A stretch of 35,235 nucleotides of DNA from Bacteroidia bacterium (GCA_030731845.1 JANQTF010000321.1:1-35235), one strand, 5' to 3'; positions 1 through 8,134 are shown, counted from the stretch's first letter. Numbers and translations are program-made. Notes: generated by a model from the sequence alone, not told the origin.

Positions 1-352
1 TCTTAGTGGTGAAAAAGGAGCAGGGGAAAATCGTTGAATGGTTGAGTTGTTGAATGAGAGAAAGTCTTGACAGGATTTCAGGATGGCAGGATTTGCAGGA
101 GCAGGAAGAAATCGTTGAATGGGTGAGTTGGTGAATGAGAGAAAGTCTTGACAGGATTTCAGGATGGCAGGATTTGCAGTTGCAGGAGCAGGAAGAAATC
201 ATTGAATGGGTGAGTTATTGAATGGGTGAATGAAAAAGAAAGGATTTTACCCTATACCTCATCCCCATATACCTTCCAAACTTCTTCCAGACCTCTTCCC
301 CTTAGTGAACCTTCATGCCCTTACTTTCTTAGTGGTGAAAAAAGAGCAGGGG
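1..352. repeat. Direct repeat pair at 1-26 and 327-352
   Basis: A motif beginning tcttagtggtgaaaaa is present at 1-26 and again, with one or two differences, at 327-352. The second copy sits in a run of CTTAGTG/CTTCATG-like words (about 300-340) with a period near 10 to 12 bases. The first copy may extend beyond the left edge of the window. No gene with recognisable content lies in 1-407. The open frames here look like chance frames. Confidence 0.6.
30..232. repeat. Tandem repeat, about 81-87 bp unit, 2.4 copies
   Basis: Copies begin at 30, 111 and 198, each opening with an atcgttgaatg-like word. Copies 1 and 2 share a block containing cttgacaggatttcagga followed by tggcaggatttgcag. Copy 2 carries a 6-base insertion, so the periods are 81 and 87. 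Copy 3 is cut off after about 35 bases. This is non-coding intergenic repeat DNA with no visible transposase. Confidence 0.8.
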
Positions 353-407
353 GGCGGATCCGTATTTTCTCGGATTTTGAATATCTTCCCTCAAATTTCC
401 ACTCGCT

Positions 408-1760
408 ATGCCATCCACCAGAAGAGACTTCATCAAGACCAGTGCTGCCGCAGGCACCTTTCTGGCCCTCGCGGGCGCTCCCGCCATCTTGCGCGCAGGC
501 GCGCAAGACAAAGTCCGCCTCGGCATCATCGGCACGGGCCTTCGTGGCCGATGGCACCTTAAGCTCGGCTGCGACCGCAGCGATACCGTGGTCACTGCCA
601 TTTGTGACATCGACGCCGCCGCGCTCGACGAGTCCCAGGCGCTCATCAGCACAGCCGGAGGCCGCAAAGCTGCCGAATATGGCCGCAATGGCGACCCCGA
701 GGCCTGGCGCGACATGCTCGCCAAAGAATCGCTCGATGTCGTGATCATCGCCACGCCCTGGCAATGGCACACCCCACAGGCCGTCATGGCCATGGAACAT
801 GGCATCGTGGCAGGCATTGAAGTGCCCTGCGCCGTGTCGATCGCCGAATGCTGGGACCTCGTGAATACCTACGAGCGTACCGGCACGCCTTGCATGATCA
901 TGGAGAATGTTTGCTATCGCCGCGATGTAATGGCCGTGCTCAACATGGTGCGGCAGGAGATGTTTGGCGAACTCCTCCACCTCGAAGGCGGCTATCAGCA
1001 CGATCTTCGGGAGGTGAAGTTCAACGACGGCAAGCAGCCCTACGGCGGCGGTGTGGAATTTGGGGAAAAAGGATTCTCCGAAGCCAAATGGCGCACCGAT
1101 CACTCTGTGCATCGAAATGGCGACATTTATCCTACCCACGGCCTCGGGCCGGTGGCTACCATGACCAACATCAACCGGGGCAACCGCTTTGTGTCGCTCA
1201 GCTCCACGGCCACCAAATCCCGCGGCCTCCAAAAATATATCACCGAAAAAGGCGGTGCCGACCATCCCAATGCGAAGGTGCGTTTTGCCCTGGGCGACAT
1301 CGTGACCACCGTGCTGCGCACCCAACATGGCGAGACCATCCTCCTCTCCCACGACACCAACGGGCCCCGCCCCTACTCTCTCGGGTTTCGGGTGCAAGGC
1401 ACGCAGGGTATCTGGATGGATATCAACAAGAGCCTCTACCTCGAGGGCATCTCGCCGACTGCGCACCGCTGGGAAGAAGCTGCGCCCTACCTCGAGCAAT
1501 ATGACCACCCCCTCTGGCAGAAGTTTGCCGCTGAAGCCGAAGGCGGAGGCCATGGTGGCATGGATTTCTTTGTGGTGAATGCCTTGATCGAAGCTGTGAA
1601 AAATGGGCAAAAACCACCACTTGATGCCTATGACGCTGCGACCTGGAGCGCCATTTCGCCCCTCTCTGAGCAGTCCATCGCCATGGGCTCCTCGGCAGTG
1701 GAGGTCCCCGACTTCACCCGTGGCAAATGGATGCACCGCAAGGATGTCTTTGCCGGATAA
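408..1760 (+). CDS. Tat-exported Gfo/Idh/MocA-fold glycosidase, GH109 (alpha-N-acetylgalactosaminidase-like)
   Basis: This 450-residue protein begins with a twin-arginine signal (RRDFIK at residues 5-10, then a hydrophobic alanine/leucine stretch), so it is probably exported folded with its cofactor. A Rossmann glycine motif, GIIGTGLRG, follows at 39-46. The block ENVCYRRDVMAVLNMV (from E166) and YPTHGLGP (Y241, H244) match what I recall of GH109 enzymes such as the Elizabethkingia alpha-N-acetylgalactosaminidase. These use a bound NAD+ in an elimination/redox mechanism. The C-terminal GHGGMDFF and DFTRGKW segments also fit that family and the length is usual. Its bases are visibly richer in G and C than the next gene. 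No other glycan-use gene adjoins it. The family call is strong and the exact sugar specificity is inferred. Confidence 0.88.
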   Translation: MPSTRRDFIKTSAAAGTFLALAGAPAILRAGAQDKVRLGIIGTGLRGRWHLKLGCDRSDTVVTAICDIDAAALDESQALISTAGGRKAAEYGRNGDPEAWRDMLAKESLDVVIIATPWQWHTPQAVMAMEHGIVAGIEVPCAVSIAECWDLVNTYERTGTPCMIMENVCYRRDVMAVLNMVRQEMFGELLHLEGGYQHDLREVKFNDGKQPYGGGVEFGEKGFSEAKWRTDHSVHRNGDIYPTHGLGPVATMTNINRGNRFVSLSSTATKSRGLQKYITEKGGADHPNAKVRFALGDIVTTVLRTQHGETILLSHDTNGPRPYSLGFRVQGTQGIWMDINKSLYLEGISPTAHRWEEAAPYLEQYDHPLWQKFAAEAEGGGHGGMDFFVVNALIEAVKNGQKPPLDAYDAATWSAISPLSEQSIAMGSSAVEVPDFTRGKWMHRKDVFAG

Positions 1761-1864
1761 GAAGCGAAGCTTCTTGAGACACCTTTCCCTCCCCAATTTT
1801 CCCTGAAGAAATTGCCCTTTACCATTCTGTTTCTATATCTTCATCCCACATTAACCAATCAATC

Positions 1865-2803
1865 ATGAATATTCAAAGCTTCCTTTTTCTGACGGCTGCT
1901 CTTCTTTTTGGTAGCCTTTCTCATGCCCAGACGACTGGCTATCTGAGCGAATATGGATATCCGACTCCGTTTGCAGACGATGCGATGTATGTAAAAACCA
2001 TCACAGATCTTGATAGCGCAACTATCGTAACGATCGGGTATCAGGACTCCGACCACGTGTTTGTGGAGTCGATTTACGCATCCGCAACCCCGCTGGAGAA
2101 ACGCATCAAGAAAACGAGCAAGCGCAAAAATCCTGACAAGAACGCAACCCTGGAAGTTGTGAACACCTATTATCCAGATGGGAGCAAGATGAGCACCTAT
2201 TCATTTAGTGACCCGCTGAGTTGGAAGGTCTTTTTTCCGGATGGGAACATCAAGGGAGAATTGCAGAAAATAGATGCGGGTTCGACTGACTTAGCTCCCA
2301 GCATTGCCTTAGCCAGATCCTGGTATTTTCCCAGTGGCAACAAAAGGTTTCAGGAGTTTCTGGATACAAACTTTCGACCAGTTGAAAGTAGAGGATATTG
2401 GGAAAATGGCCGGCTCAGTTTTTATTGGGACGGAGATAGCACCATCGCTTGGGATGAACAAGGACAGGTGAAAGAAGAAATCACCTATGAGCAGGACAGC
2501 CTGCCCGAAGACGGGTTACAACAGGACCCTTATCCTCTCAATATTGACTTCATGAAAAGCACCATTGGCTACCCCCAAGCTGCCCGAGATGTAGGCATTC
2601 AAGGCCAGTTCGTAGGTCGGGTATTGATCGATGAAGAAGGGCGCTTTGATTCTTTTATGGTGATCGAATCGATCCATCCGATCCTGGATCAGCATATCCT
2701 GGCCTATTTGCCCCTCATTGCCTTTAGCCCTGCGATCGACCCAGAGGGCAACTCCGCCCCATTCTACGTTAGTATTCCCTTCCTTTTTCGTCTATTAAAT
2801 TAA
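1865..2803 (+). CDS. Secreted protein with MORN-like repeats and TonB C-terminal-like domain
   Basis: 312 residues with a cleavable signal peptide (hydrophobic residues 5-18, ending SHAQ). The middle has several short aromatic/glycine repeats of the form YYPDGSK, FFPDGN, WYFPSGN and YWENGR, resembling the MORN_2 'antitoxin YwqK'-type repeats frequent in Bacteroidota. Residues about 230-312 (YPQAARDVGIQGQFVGRVLI, then IAFSPA) resemble the TonB C-terminal fold. Unlike classical TonB there is no retained N-terminal anchor and no proline-rich spacer, so it probably acts as a free periplasmic or surface protein rather than as an energy transducer. The next gene starts only 8 nt downstream, suggesting an operon. 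Function unknown. Confidence 0.75.
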   Translation: MNIQSFLFLTAALLFGSLSHAQTTGYLSEYGYPTPFADDAMYVKTITDLDSATIVTIGYQDSDHVFVESIYASATPLEKRIKKTSKRKNPDKNATLEVVNTYYPDGSKMSTYSFSDPLSWKVFFPDGNIKGELQKIDAGSTDLAPSIALARSWYFPSGNKRFQEFLDTNFRPVESRGYWENGRLSFYWDGDSTIAWDEQGQVKEEITYEQDSLPEDGLQQDPYPLNIDFMKSTIGYPQAARDVGIQGQFVGRVLIDEEGRFDSFMVIESIHPILDQHILAYLPLIAFSPAIDPEGNSAPFYVSIPFLFRLLN

Positions 2804-2811
2804 CCATTCCT

Positions 2812-3729
2812 GTGCATTCCCCTTCAGCCTTTTTTGCTCTGAGGCAGGTTCTCTTCTCCTTGGTTCTCACGATTCCGGTGATCTTCTCCCCTTCCCTCCA
2901 GGCTCAAACTGAGCCTCATTGGGAAGATTATATCATCTTCGGAGCTGGGTTTATGGGGCCTAATTCGCTCCCCATCCCCCGCACACCCAAAGGCCGGGTA
3001 GAAAACATCAACATGGCCATGGTGACGGGCGTGGCCAATCTCTCGCCGGGCGACAAAACCTATAACCCCGCCACCTTTGCCTATTTCACCCTCGTGGAAG
3101 ACCTCGTTTCGTTTGACTACTACATGGTGCCGGTGGAGTACTTCGTGATGTCGGAGGCGATCAAGGACGAGCGCAACGTGTTTGTTGCGTTCGAAGACGA
3201 ACACTTTGCCATCGGCGATGTCTATCTCAACAGCAATGTGCAGGTGTTCAACCGGGCAAAGTTTCATGCAGCGGTGCGGGCGGGCTTCAAAATTCCCAGC
3301 TCAGGCATGGTGGGAGCTGCGCGCTTCACCGACAGCCCCGGCTACAACCTCGATGCCTCGTTTGGCAGCTATCTCGTGCAGCGAGAAGGGCTCGAACTTG
3401 AGCTTTTTGGTATGGGCGGCTTTTATTCCTACCAAACCCAGGGCGGCTATGTCAACTACCGGCAAAACGATGCGCTACTGTTTGGCCTCGGCCTGGGCCT
3501 CAAGCTCCGGGATTGGCAAATCGACAACGTCGTGCGGGGCTATCTTGGCTACTTCGATCTGCGCGACAAACCCATCGTGTATCGCCTCAATGCCACCCGC
3601 GACTTTGGCAACATCCGCCTCCTCGCTGCCCTGCAAGTCGGACTCAACGACTTCGACTACGTCTCGCCAGAGATCGGCATCGGCTACCTGTTTCCCGCAG
3701 TCAACATCGCCCAACGGGTGTCCAAATAA
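2812..3729 (+). CDS. Predicted outer-membrane beta-barrel protein (GTG start)
   Basis: 305 residues. The GTG start at 2812 is chosen because only this start includes the full signal peptide (hydrophobic residues 10-29, ending SLQAQ). The first in-frame ATG (residue 48) would lose it. The mature part is rich in aromatic and glycine residues with alternating hydrophobicity (for example GLELELFGMGGFYSYQ and ALLFGLGLGLKL), as in a small outer-membrane barrel. I recognise no named family. It lies 8 nt after the TonB_C-like gene and is probably co-transcribed and perhaps functionally paired with it. No Shine-Dalgarno sequence is visible, which is normal in Bacteroidota. Confidence 0.65.
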   Translation: MHSPSAFFALRQVLFSLVLTIPVIFSPSLQAQTEPHWEDYIIFGAGFMGPNSLPIPRTPKGRVENINMAMVTGVANLSPGDKTYNPATFAYFTLVEDLVSFDYYMVPVEYFVMSEAIKDERNVFVAFEDEHFAIGDVYLNSNVQVFNRAKFHAAVRAGFKIPSSGMVGAARFTDSPGYNLDASFGSYLVQREGLELELFGMGGFYSYQTQGGYVNYRQNDALLFGLGLGLKLRDWQIDNVVRGYLGYFDLRDKPIVYRLNATRDFGNIRLLAALQVGLNDFDYVSPEIGIGYLFPAVNIAQRVSK

Positions 3730-3854
3730 CGCCTCTCCCTCCACTCACTTGACCGAGATAAAAGCCGATCGCCAGATCCTTTTCACATTATTCTCCCTCC
3801 AACATTGTCATTGCCCCGTTGAAAGAAGAACTTTACCTTCCAATTCAACGAGCT

Positions 3855-4271
3855 ATGACAATCACCCTGGAGAGACAAAATCAGGCCGTGCACCTGCAAG
3901 GCAGCAACCAAGACGGCCTCACCGTGCAAATCGACGGATCAGCCGCCATAGGTGGAGAAAACAAGGGCGTGCGCCCCATGGAGCTCATGCTCATGAGCCT
4001 GGGGAGTTGCAGCTCCATTGATGTGATCACCATCCTTCAAAAGATGAAGCAGCCCCTCGACGATCTCAAAATCGACGTGAGCGGCACCCGCCGCGAGGGG
4101 GAAATCCCGGCTGTTTTCACCCATATCCATGTGCATTATCACCTCTACGGCGACCTCGACGAGGCCAAAGTAGCCCGCGCCATCGACCTTTCTATGGGAA
4201 CCTATTGCTCAGCGACCAAGATGCTCGAAAAAGCCGCGGAGATCACCCACGAATTCACCATTCACCGATAG
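3855..4271 (+). CDS. OsmC/YhfA-like redox protein
   Basis: 138 residues from the ATG at 3855. An upstream in-frame TTG at 3819 would add 12 residues without family support. OsmC-family proteins reduce organic hydroperoxides using two cysteines. Here C52 lies in SLGSCSSIDV and C118 in MGTYCSATKM, the expected positions. RPMELMLMSLGSC is the signature helix and the C-terminal EITHEF segment closes the domain. The pattern is closer to the YhfA-like branch than to OsmC proper. It is probably cytoplasmic. It precedes metZ by 54 nt on the same strand, so both may share a transcript. A link between the two through sulfur or thiol chemistry is only an inference. Confidence 0.85.
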   Translation: MTITLERQNQAVHLQGSNQDGLTVQIDGSAAIGGENKGVRPMELMLMSLGSCSSIDVITILQKMKQPLDDLKIDVSGTRREGEIPAVFTHIHVHYHLYGDLDEAKVARAIDLSMGTYCSATKMLEKAAEITHEFTIHR

Positions 4272-4325
4272 ACAAACAGAAAGCCCCGCCCCGGCTCATT
4301 CATCGACATAATCCGCACTATTTGT

Positions 4326-5513
4326 ATGGCAAAAAAGCCATTTCATCCCGATACCCTCGCGATCAGAATCCAAACCGACCGGTCGCAACACCGGGAGCAC
4401 GCTACACCGCTCTTCAACACGTCCAGCTTTGTTTTCAATGATGCGGAGCAAATGCGCGCCCTCTTTGCCGACGAAGAAGACGGGCACATTTACAGCCGCT
4501 ACTCCAACCCCAACGGGAAGGAATTTGAGGATAAAATGGCTGCCCTGGAAGGCATGGAAGATGGGTTTGCCACTGCCTCAGGCATGGCGGCGGTGTTTGC
4601 CAGCATGGCAGCCGTGCTGAGCCATGGCGATCATGTAGTGGCCTCGCGGGCCTTGTTTGGTGCGTCTCACAGCATTCTCACCAACATTATGCCCCGCTTT
4701 GGCATTTCTCACACCTACGTTGATCCGGCAGAAGGAGAAAGTGTGTGGGAAGCGGCCATCCAGCCCAACACCAAAATGATCTTTGCCGAGACGCCCTCCA
4801 ATCCGGGTCTTGCCTTGGTGGACCTCACCATGCTGGGCAAGCTTGCCAGCAAGCACGACCTCATGTTCAATGTGGACAACTGCTTCGCGACGCCATATCT
4901 GCAAAATCCCGGCGCATTTGGCGCGCACCTGGTTTCCCATTCTGCCACCAAATTCATCGACGGACAAGGGCGGGTGCTGGGCGGCATCGTGGTCGGATCT
5001 GCTGAGCTTGTGGGCAAAGTGCGGGCATTTTGCCGGGCCACTGGCCCGGCCATTGCCCCATTTAATGCGTGGATCCTTTCCAAAAGCCTGGAAACGCTTC
5101 ATGTGCGCATGGATCGCCATTGTAGCAACGCTCTGGCACTTGCCACCTGGCTCGAAACCCGCAGCGACATTCTCCGCGTGAATTATCCCTTTCTGCCCAG
5201 CCATCCCCAGCATGATCTGGCCAAAAAGCAGATGCGCCAGGGCGGTGGTGTGGTGACCTGTGAAGTAGCAGGCGGAATTGCGCGTGGCCGCGAATTTCTC
5301 AATCATCTGGAGATGATTTCGCTCTCTGCCAACCTCGGCGACAGTCGCAGCATTGCCACGCACCCTGCCTCCACGACCCACGCCAAGCTCAGTGAGGAGC
5401 AGCGGCAAGCCGTGGGCATTACGCCAGGGCTGGTGCGAATCTCTGTGGGGCTGGAGCACATCAGCGATATCATCGCCGATGTGGAGGCAGCATTGGATCA
5501 CACGAAATCTTAG
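4326..5513 (+). CDS. metZ: O-succinylhomoserine sulfhydrylase (PLP trans-sulfuration enzyme)
   Basis: 395 residues, the normal length for the Cys/Met-metabolism PLP family. The enzyme would make homocysteine from an activated homoserine and sulfide for methionine synthesis in the cytoplasm. The PLP-binding lysine is K209 in SHSATKFIDGQGR. That FIDGQGR extension and the following LGGIVVG are typical of O-succinylhomoserine sulfhydrylases as opposed to cystathionine lyases. Other family motifs are YSRYSNPN (from Y56), ATASGMAA (82-89), AETPSNP (154-160) and the aspartate of FNVDNCFATP (D184). SVGLEHISDIIAD near the C terminus is also standard. O-acetylhomoserine as substrate cannot be excluded. 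The gene ends just before the inverted-repeat element at 5550. Confidence 0.9.
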   Translation: MAKKPFHPDTLAIRIQTDRSQHREHATPLFNTSSFVFNDAEQMRALFADEEDGHIYSRYSNPNGKEFEDKMAALEGMEDGFATASGMAAVFASMAAVLSHGDHVVASRALFGASHSILTNIMPRFGISHTYVDPAEGESVWEAAIQPNTKMIFAETPSNPGLALVDLTMLGKLASKHDLMFNVDNCFATPYLQNPGAFGAHLVSHSATKFIDGQGRVLGGIVVGSAELVGKVRAFCRATGPAIAPFNAWILSKSLETLHVRMDRHCSNALALATWLETRSDILRVNYPFLPSHPQHDLAKKQMRQGGGVVTCEVAGGIARGREFLNHLEMISLSANLGDSRSIATHPASTTHAKLSEEQRQAVGITPGLVRISVGLEHISDIIADVEAALDHTKS

Positions 5514-5531
5514 GAAGGACCAGTTTCGGGC

Positions 5532-5852
5532 ATATCCTCAATGGGTGTGCCGTCCGGTTAAGGGAAAAATGACCTGGGAAGGCGCTCCCCAGCCCAGAGG
5601 GCTGAACGATGATAGCCCCGGGTGAAACCCGGGGTAGGAGTGCTCCCTTTGATTCGCAACCCCGAAGTGGGTTGAATTCCAGTAACCCTTGCAAGTATCT
5701 TCAGGTAATTCAACTCCTCCAGATTGCCAGTCTATCTGGTCAGCATTCCCCGGGTTTCACCCGGGGCTACTGTTGTTGTTTCCCTCCGGGAAACCGAAAG
5801 AATCGACTTGTAATCTCCTTAACCGGACGGCTATATCCTCAATGGGTGTGCC
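5532..5852. repeat. 20-bp direct repeats flanking the 5550-5830 element (5532-5551, 5833-5852)
   Basis: The 20-base word atatcctcaatgggtgtgcc occurs at 5532-5551 and again at 5833-5852. The right copy covers the last four codons and the TGA stop of the minus-strand DUF3500 gene (stop at 5839-5841). The left copy is therefore a duplicate of that gene end. The repeats abut or overlap by about 2 bases the inverted-repeat ends of the element between them, as a long target-site duplication would. Confidence 0.85.
5550..5830. mobile_element. Small non-autonomous inverted-repeat element (MITE/REP-like), 281 bp
   Basis: The ends are perfect 14-bp inverted repeats: ccgtccggttaagg at 5550-5563 and its reverse complement at 5817-5830. 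Inside, two copies of a strong hairpin lie in opposite orientation: ccccgggtgaaacccgggg near 5616-5634 and its reverse complement near 5748-5766. Smaller hairpins lie at 5657-5674 (caaccc/gggttg) and 5719-5739 (ccagat/atctgg). There is no coding frame of note. The structure fits a miniature element mobilised in trans, for example by a REP-associated tyrosine transposase, but none lies in the window. The hairpins may also end transcription of metZ and the DUF3500 gene, which converge here. Confidence 0.75.
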
Positions 5853-6906
5853 CGTGATCTGCGTCAGCAGTTTCGTAGTGGCGCTTGAGGTAGTCTTCGC
5901 CGAAGTCGTTGGTGGGGTCGCGCCAGACCACATGCACGTGGTTGGCGTTGTTTTGGGTATTATCATACTCCAAAATCATGGTCGGGCCCTGGATACGATA
6001 ATAGTGCGGTTTTCCGGGCTCCAAACTTCCCATCCAGGTGAAGTAGAGCGCATCGAGTCCGCCTGCGTCGATCATGCGCTGCATCTGGGCCTCAGCGATG
6101 GAGGTTTCCATTTTCCCAACAAATAACCGCACAAGTTGCTCCAGCATGGCGCGCTGCATCTCGGTCATGTCGGTAGCGGACAAGACATGAGTGGTTTCAT
6201 ACTCCGCGATTTCCCTGCCAAAACCAGTCAGAATTTCTTCCGGGGCCTCGCCTGGGGCGATAGCTGAAATCAGCTGTGCTTCGTCGAGGCTTTTGGCCAA
6301 AGCCCTTCCCTGTTCCTGCTCCTTGGTGAGCACCTCGATCACGACCTCAGTGTCTTCTGGCGATCGGGAGGGATAGGCGCCCAAAGCAGTAGGAGTCACC
6401 GAAATCTTATCTCCAACCACGGTCACACTCAAGGATACGTGATGCCCTTCAAATCTCCAGCCCCAGGGCGCAGTCATTGATGGCTCTCCAAATAGGGAAA
6501 TGAAGTATTTGCCGGGGTTGCGAAAGTCGTCTGTACTGTCGCGTTTTTCAATGCTTTTGAGCAGGATCTCCATCTGCATGATGGCAGCCACTTCATTTTT
6601 CCCGACTTCACTCAAGGCAGTACTAAGCAAAGCTCTTGTGGCAGCCTGCTGCGCCTCATTCATTTCTCCATAGCGCTTTCCAATCCGATCGGGCTTGGGA
6701 TACAGGTGCCAGTCGAACTGATTCTCCCCCTGAAATTCGTAGAGCAATCCTTCCTTATCTTCAAAACTATTGATCAGACTTTTTGCGGCAGTCACCATGC
6801 TTGATTCTGTCTCGTGATCATGGTCATGAGAGGCAGCTTTTTCTTCGCAGGAGACAAGGGCTATGAGTACAGCGATCGAAGTGAGGGTGGTTCGAAACAG
6901 GCTCAT
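5839..6906 (-). CDS. DUF3500 family lipoprotein with His-rich ends
   Basis: 355 residues. The N terminus is a lipoprotein signal with lipobox ALVSC (C20), so the mature protein is membrane-anchored on the periplasmic side or exposed. Residues about 40-345 match the DUF3500 pattern: W-x-x-R-F-E-G-H-H-x-S-L-S, then a TPTALGAYPS region, a helical GRALAKSLDEAQ segment, and a C-terminal WMGSLEPGKPHYYRIQGPTM block followed by NHVHVVWRD. A histidine/aspartate cluster follows the lipid cysteine (H27, H29, H31). Another closes the protein (H351, H353, H355), suggesting metal binding. It lies 68 nt after the oxidoreductase gene and is probably co-transcribed. The family has no settled function. Confidence 0.82.
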   Translation of the reverse strand: MSLFRTTLTSIAVLIALVSCEEKAASHDHDHETESSMVTAAKSLINSFEDKEGLLYEFQGENQFDWHLYPKPDRIGKRYGEMNEAQQAATRALLSTALSEVGKNEVAAIMQMEILLKSIEKRDSTDDFRNPGKYFISLFGEPSMTAPWGWRFEGHHVSLSVTVVGDKISVTPTALGAYPSRSPEDTEVVIEVLTKEQEQGRALAKSLDEAQLISAIAPGEAPEEILTGFGREIAEYETTHVLSATDMTEMQRAMLEQLVRLFVGKMETSIAEAQMQRMIDAGGLDALYFTWMGSLEPGKPHYYRIQGPTMILEYDNTQNNANHVHVVWRDPTNDFGEDYLKRHYETADADHGHTH

Positions 6907-6974
6907 GGGTAGTTATTTGATAAGGGGAATTGTAGAAGAATGAATTACAGAATGGGGCAACATGACAGACTTGG

Positions 6975-8018
6975 TCAGGATTCCCAAGAGACAACGAGTT
7001 TACCAATTGTGGCTCTGTTTTGCAGCATTGCCAAAGATTCTTTGAATTGATTGGCCGGCACTACGCTAAAAATTTCAGGGCGAAAGACCTTTCTGCTGGC
7101 CAATTCGGCGGTTTGCGCCATGAGCTGCCCCAGCACTTCGGGCTTATGATCTGCCAATCTGAGCATATTTACCCCAATCACTGATCTGCTCCCACCTGTG
7201 AGCACGAGTGGATGATAAAATCCAGAGGCGAGGAAATTGGCCATTTTGGTGACGATGTTACCTTTTCCGATGAAAGAAGAGCCTCCAAAGGTGACCATGC
7301 GCCCGCCGGGCTTGAGGAGTTTCATGCCGAGCTTCACGGATTTGCCGCCAATAGGATCGAAAACGGCATCGAGCGGCTGAAGATCTCCATCCTGGCTGAT
7401 CACTTGAAAGAAATCTTCTTCCCGGTAATTGATGGGATAATGCACGCCCATTTTCCGGAGATACTTTATCTTCTCTGGCGATCCGGCGGTGCCGTATATA
7501 ATGCATCCTGCATGAAGGGCGACCTGCACCATGAGGGTGCCCACGCCTCCGGCAGCGGCATGGATGAGCACGTGCTCGCCTTGGCGAAGGGGCTGAATGT
7601 AGTTGGCCATATACTGAGCCGTGACGCCTTGTGTGGCGAGAGCCACACCGACTTCCAGCGTGAGAGAATCGGGGAGCTTGGTGATGGCCCCTGCCTCGGT
7701 GATGGCATATTCTGCATAGCCACCAAAGCGACTGAGGCCAAAAACCCGATCGCCGAGCTTCCAATCATCCACATCAGGCCCGAGCTCGTCTATGACACCG
7801 GCTACATCGTAGCCGAGCACGGCAGGAAGTGGCGGGCAGTCCCGATACAGGCCGAGCATGGCCATCACATCGGCGAAATTTAACCCAAAGCGAAGCACCT
7901 TCACGCGCACTTGCCCCGGACCCGGTTTTGGGGTGGGAAGGCTACGAAGCTCAAAGGTATCGGGGGAGTCGCCATGGCGGGTGAGAACCCAGGCACGCAT
8001 GTCTGTTGAAGCGCTCAT
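6975..8018 (-). CDS. Zinc-independent MDR oxidoreductase (quinone oxidoreductase / VAT-1-like)
   Basis: 347 residues, usual for the quinone-oxidoreductase branch of the medium-chain dehydrogenase/reductase superfamily. GQVRVKVLRFGLNFADVMA and LGYDVAGVIDELG form the N-terminal catalytic fold. The NADPH motif AAAGGVG is at 154-160. The structural and catalytic zinc cysteines of alcohol dehydrogenases are absent. FDPIGGKS and GGRMVTFGGSS resemble VAT-1-like members. The cytoplasmic reaction would be NAD(P)H-dependent reduction of a quinone or enone, substrate unknown. The ATG at 8018 is chosen. A second ATG at residue 7 is also possible. It diverges from the peptidase gene at 8135 and leads into the DUF3500 gene. 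Confidence 0.87.
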   Translation of the reverse strand: MSASTDMRAWVLTRHGDSPDTFELRSLPTPKPGPGQVRVKVLRFGLNFADVMAMLGLYRDCPPLPAVLGYDVAGVIDELGPDVDDWKLGDRVFGLSRFGGYAEYAITEAGAITKLPDSLTLEVGVALATQGVTAQYMANYIQPLRQGEHVLIHAAAGGVGTLMVQVALHAGCIIYGTAGSPEKIKYLRKMGVHYPINYREEDFFQVISQDGDLQPLDAVFDPIGGKSVKLGMKLLKPGGRMVTFGGSSFIGKGNIVTKMANFLASGFYHPLVLTGGSRSVIGVNMLRLADHKPEVLGQLMAQTAELASRKVFRPEIFSVVPANQFKESLAMLQNRATIGKLVVSWES

Positions 8019-8134
8019 TTGGCAGAGGGTTGGGGTAGGTTGATCAATTCTATCCTTCGATTTTACTGATAAACTAAGTGAATATTCAAGTTTTCCGTAA
8101 GTTCGTTAGCCAAATGTTCAAATCCAGAATTTTC

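Noticed and set aside
1760-1774. Hairpin agaagc/gcttct after the GH109 gene as a terminator
   Set aside because: A 6-bp stem with no T run following, so too weak to call.
321-1796. Long open frame on the minus strand, 491 codons
   Set aside because: It lies opposite the GH109 gene, whose motifs are unmistakable. The antisense product has no family features and a His/Gly-rich composition typical of a shadow of GC-rich codons.
4578-5501. 307-codon minus-strand frame opposite metZ
   Set aside because: Antisense to a clear PLP enzyme, and the translation looks non-biological.
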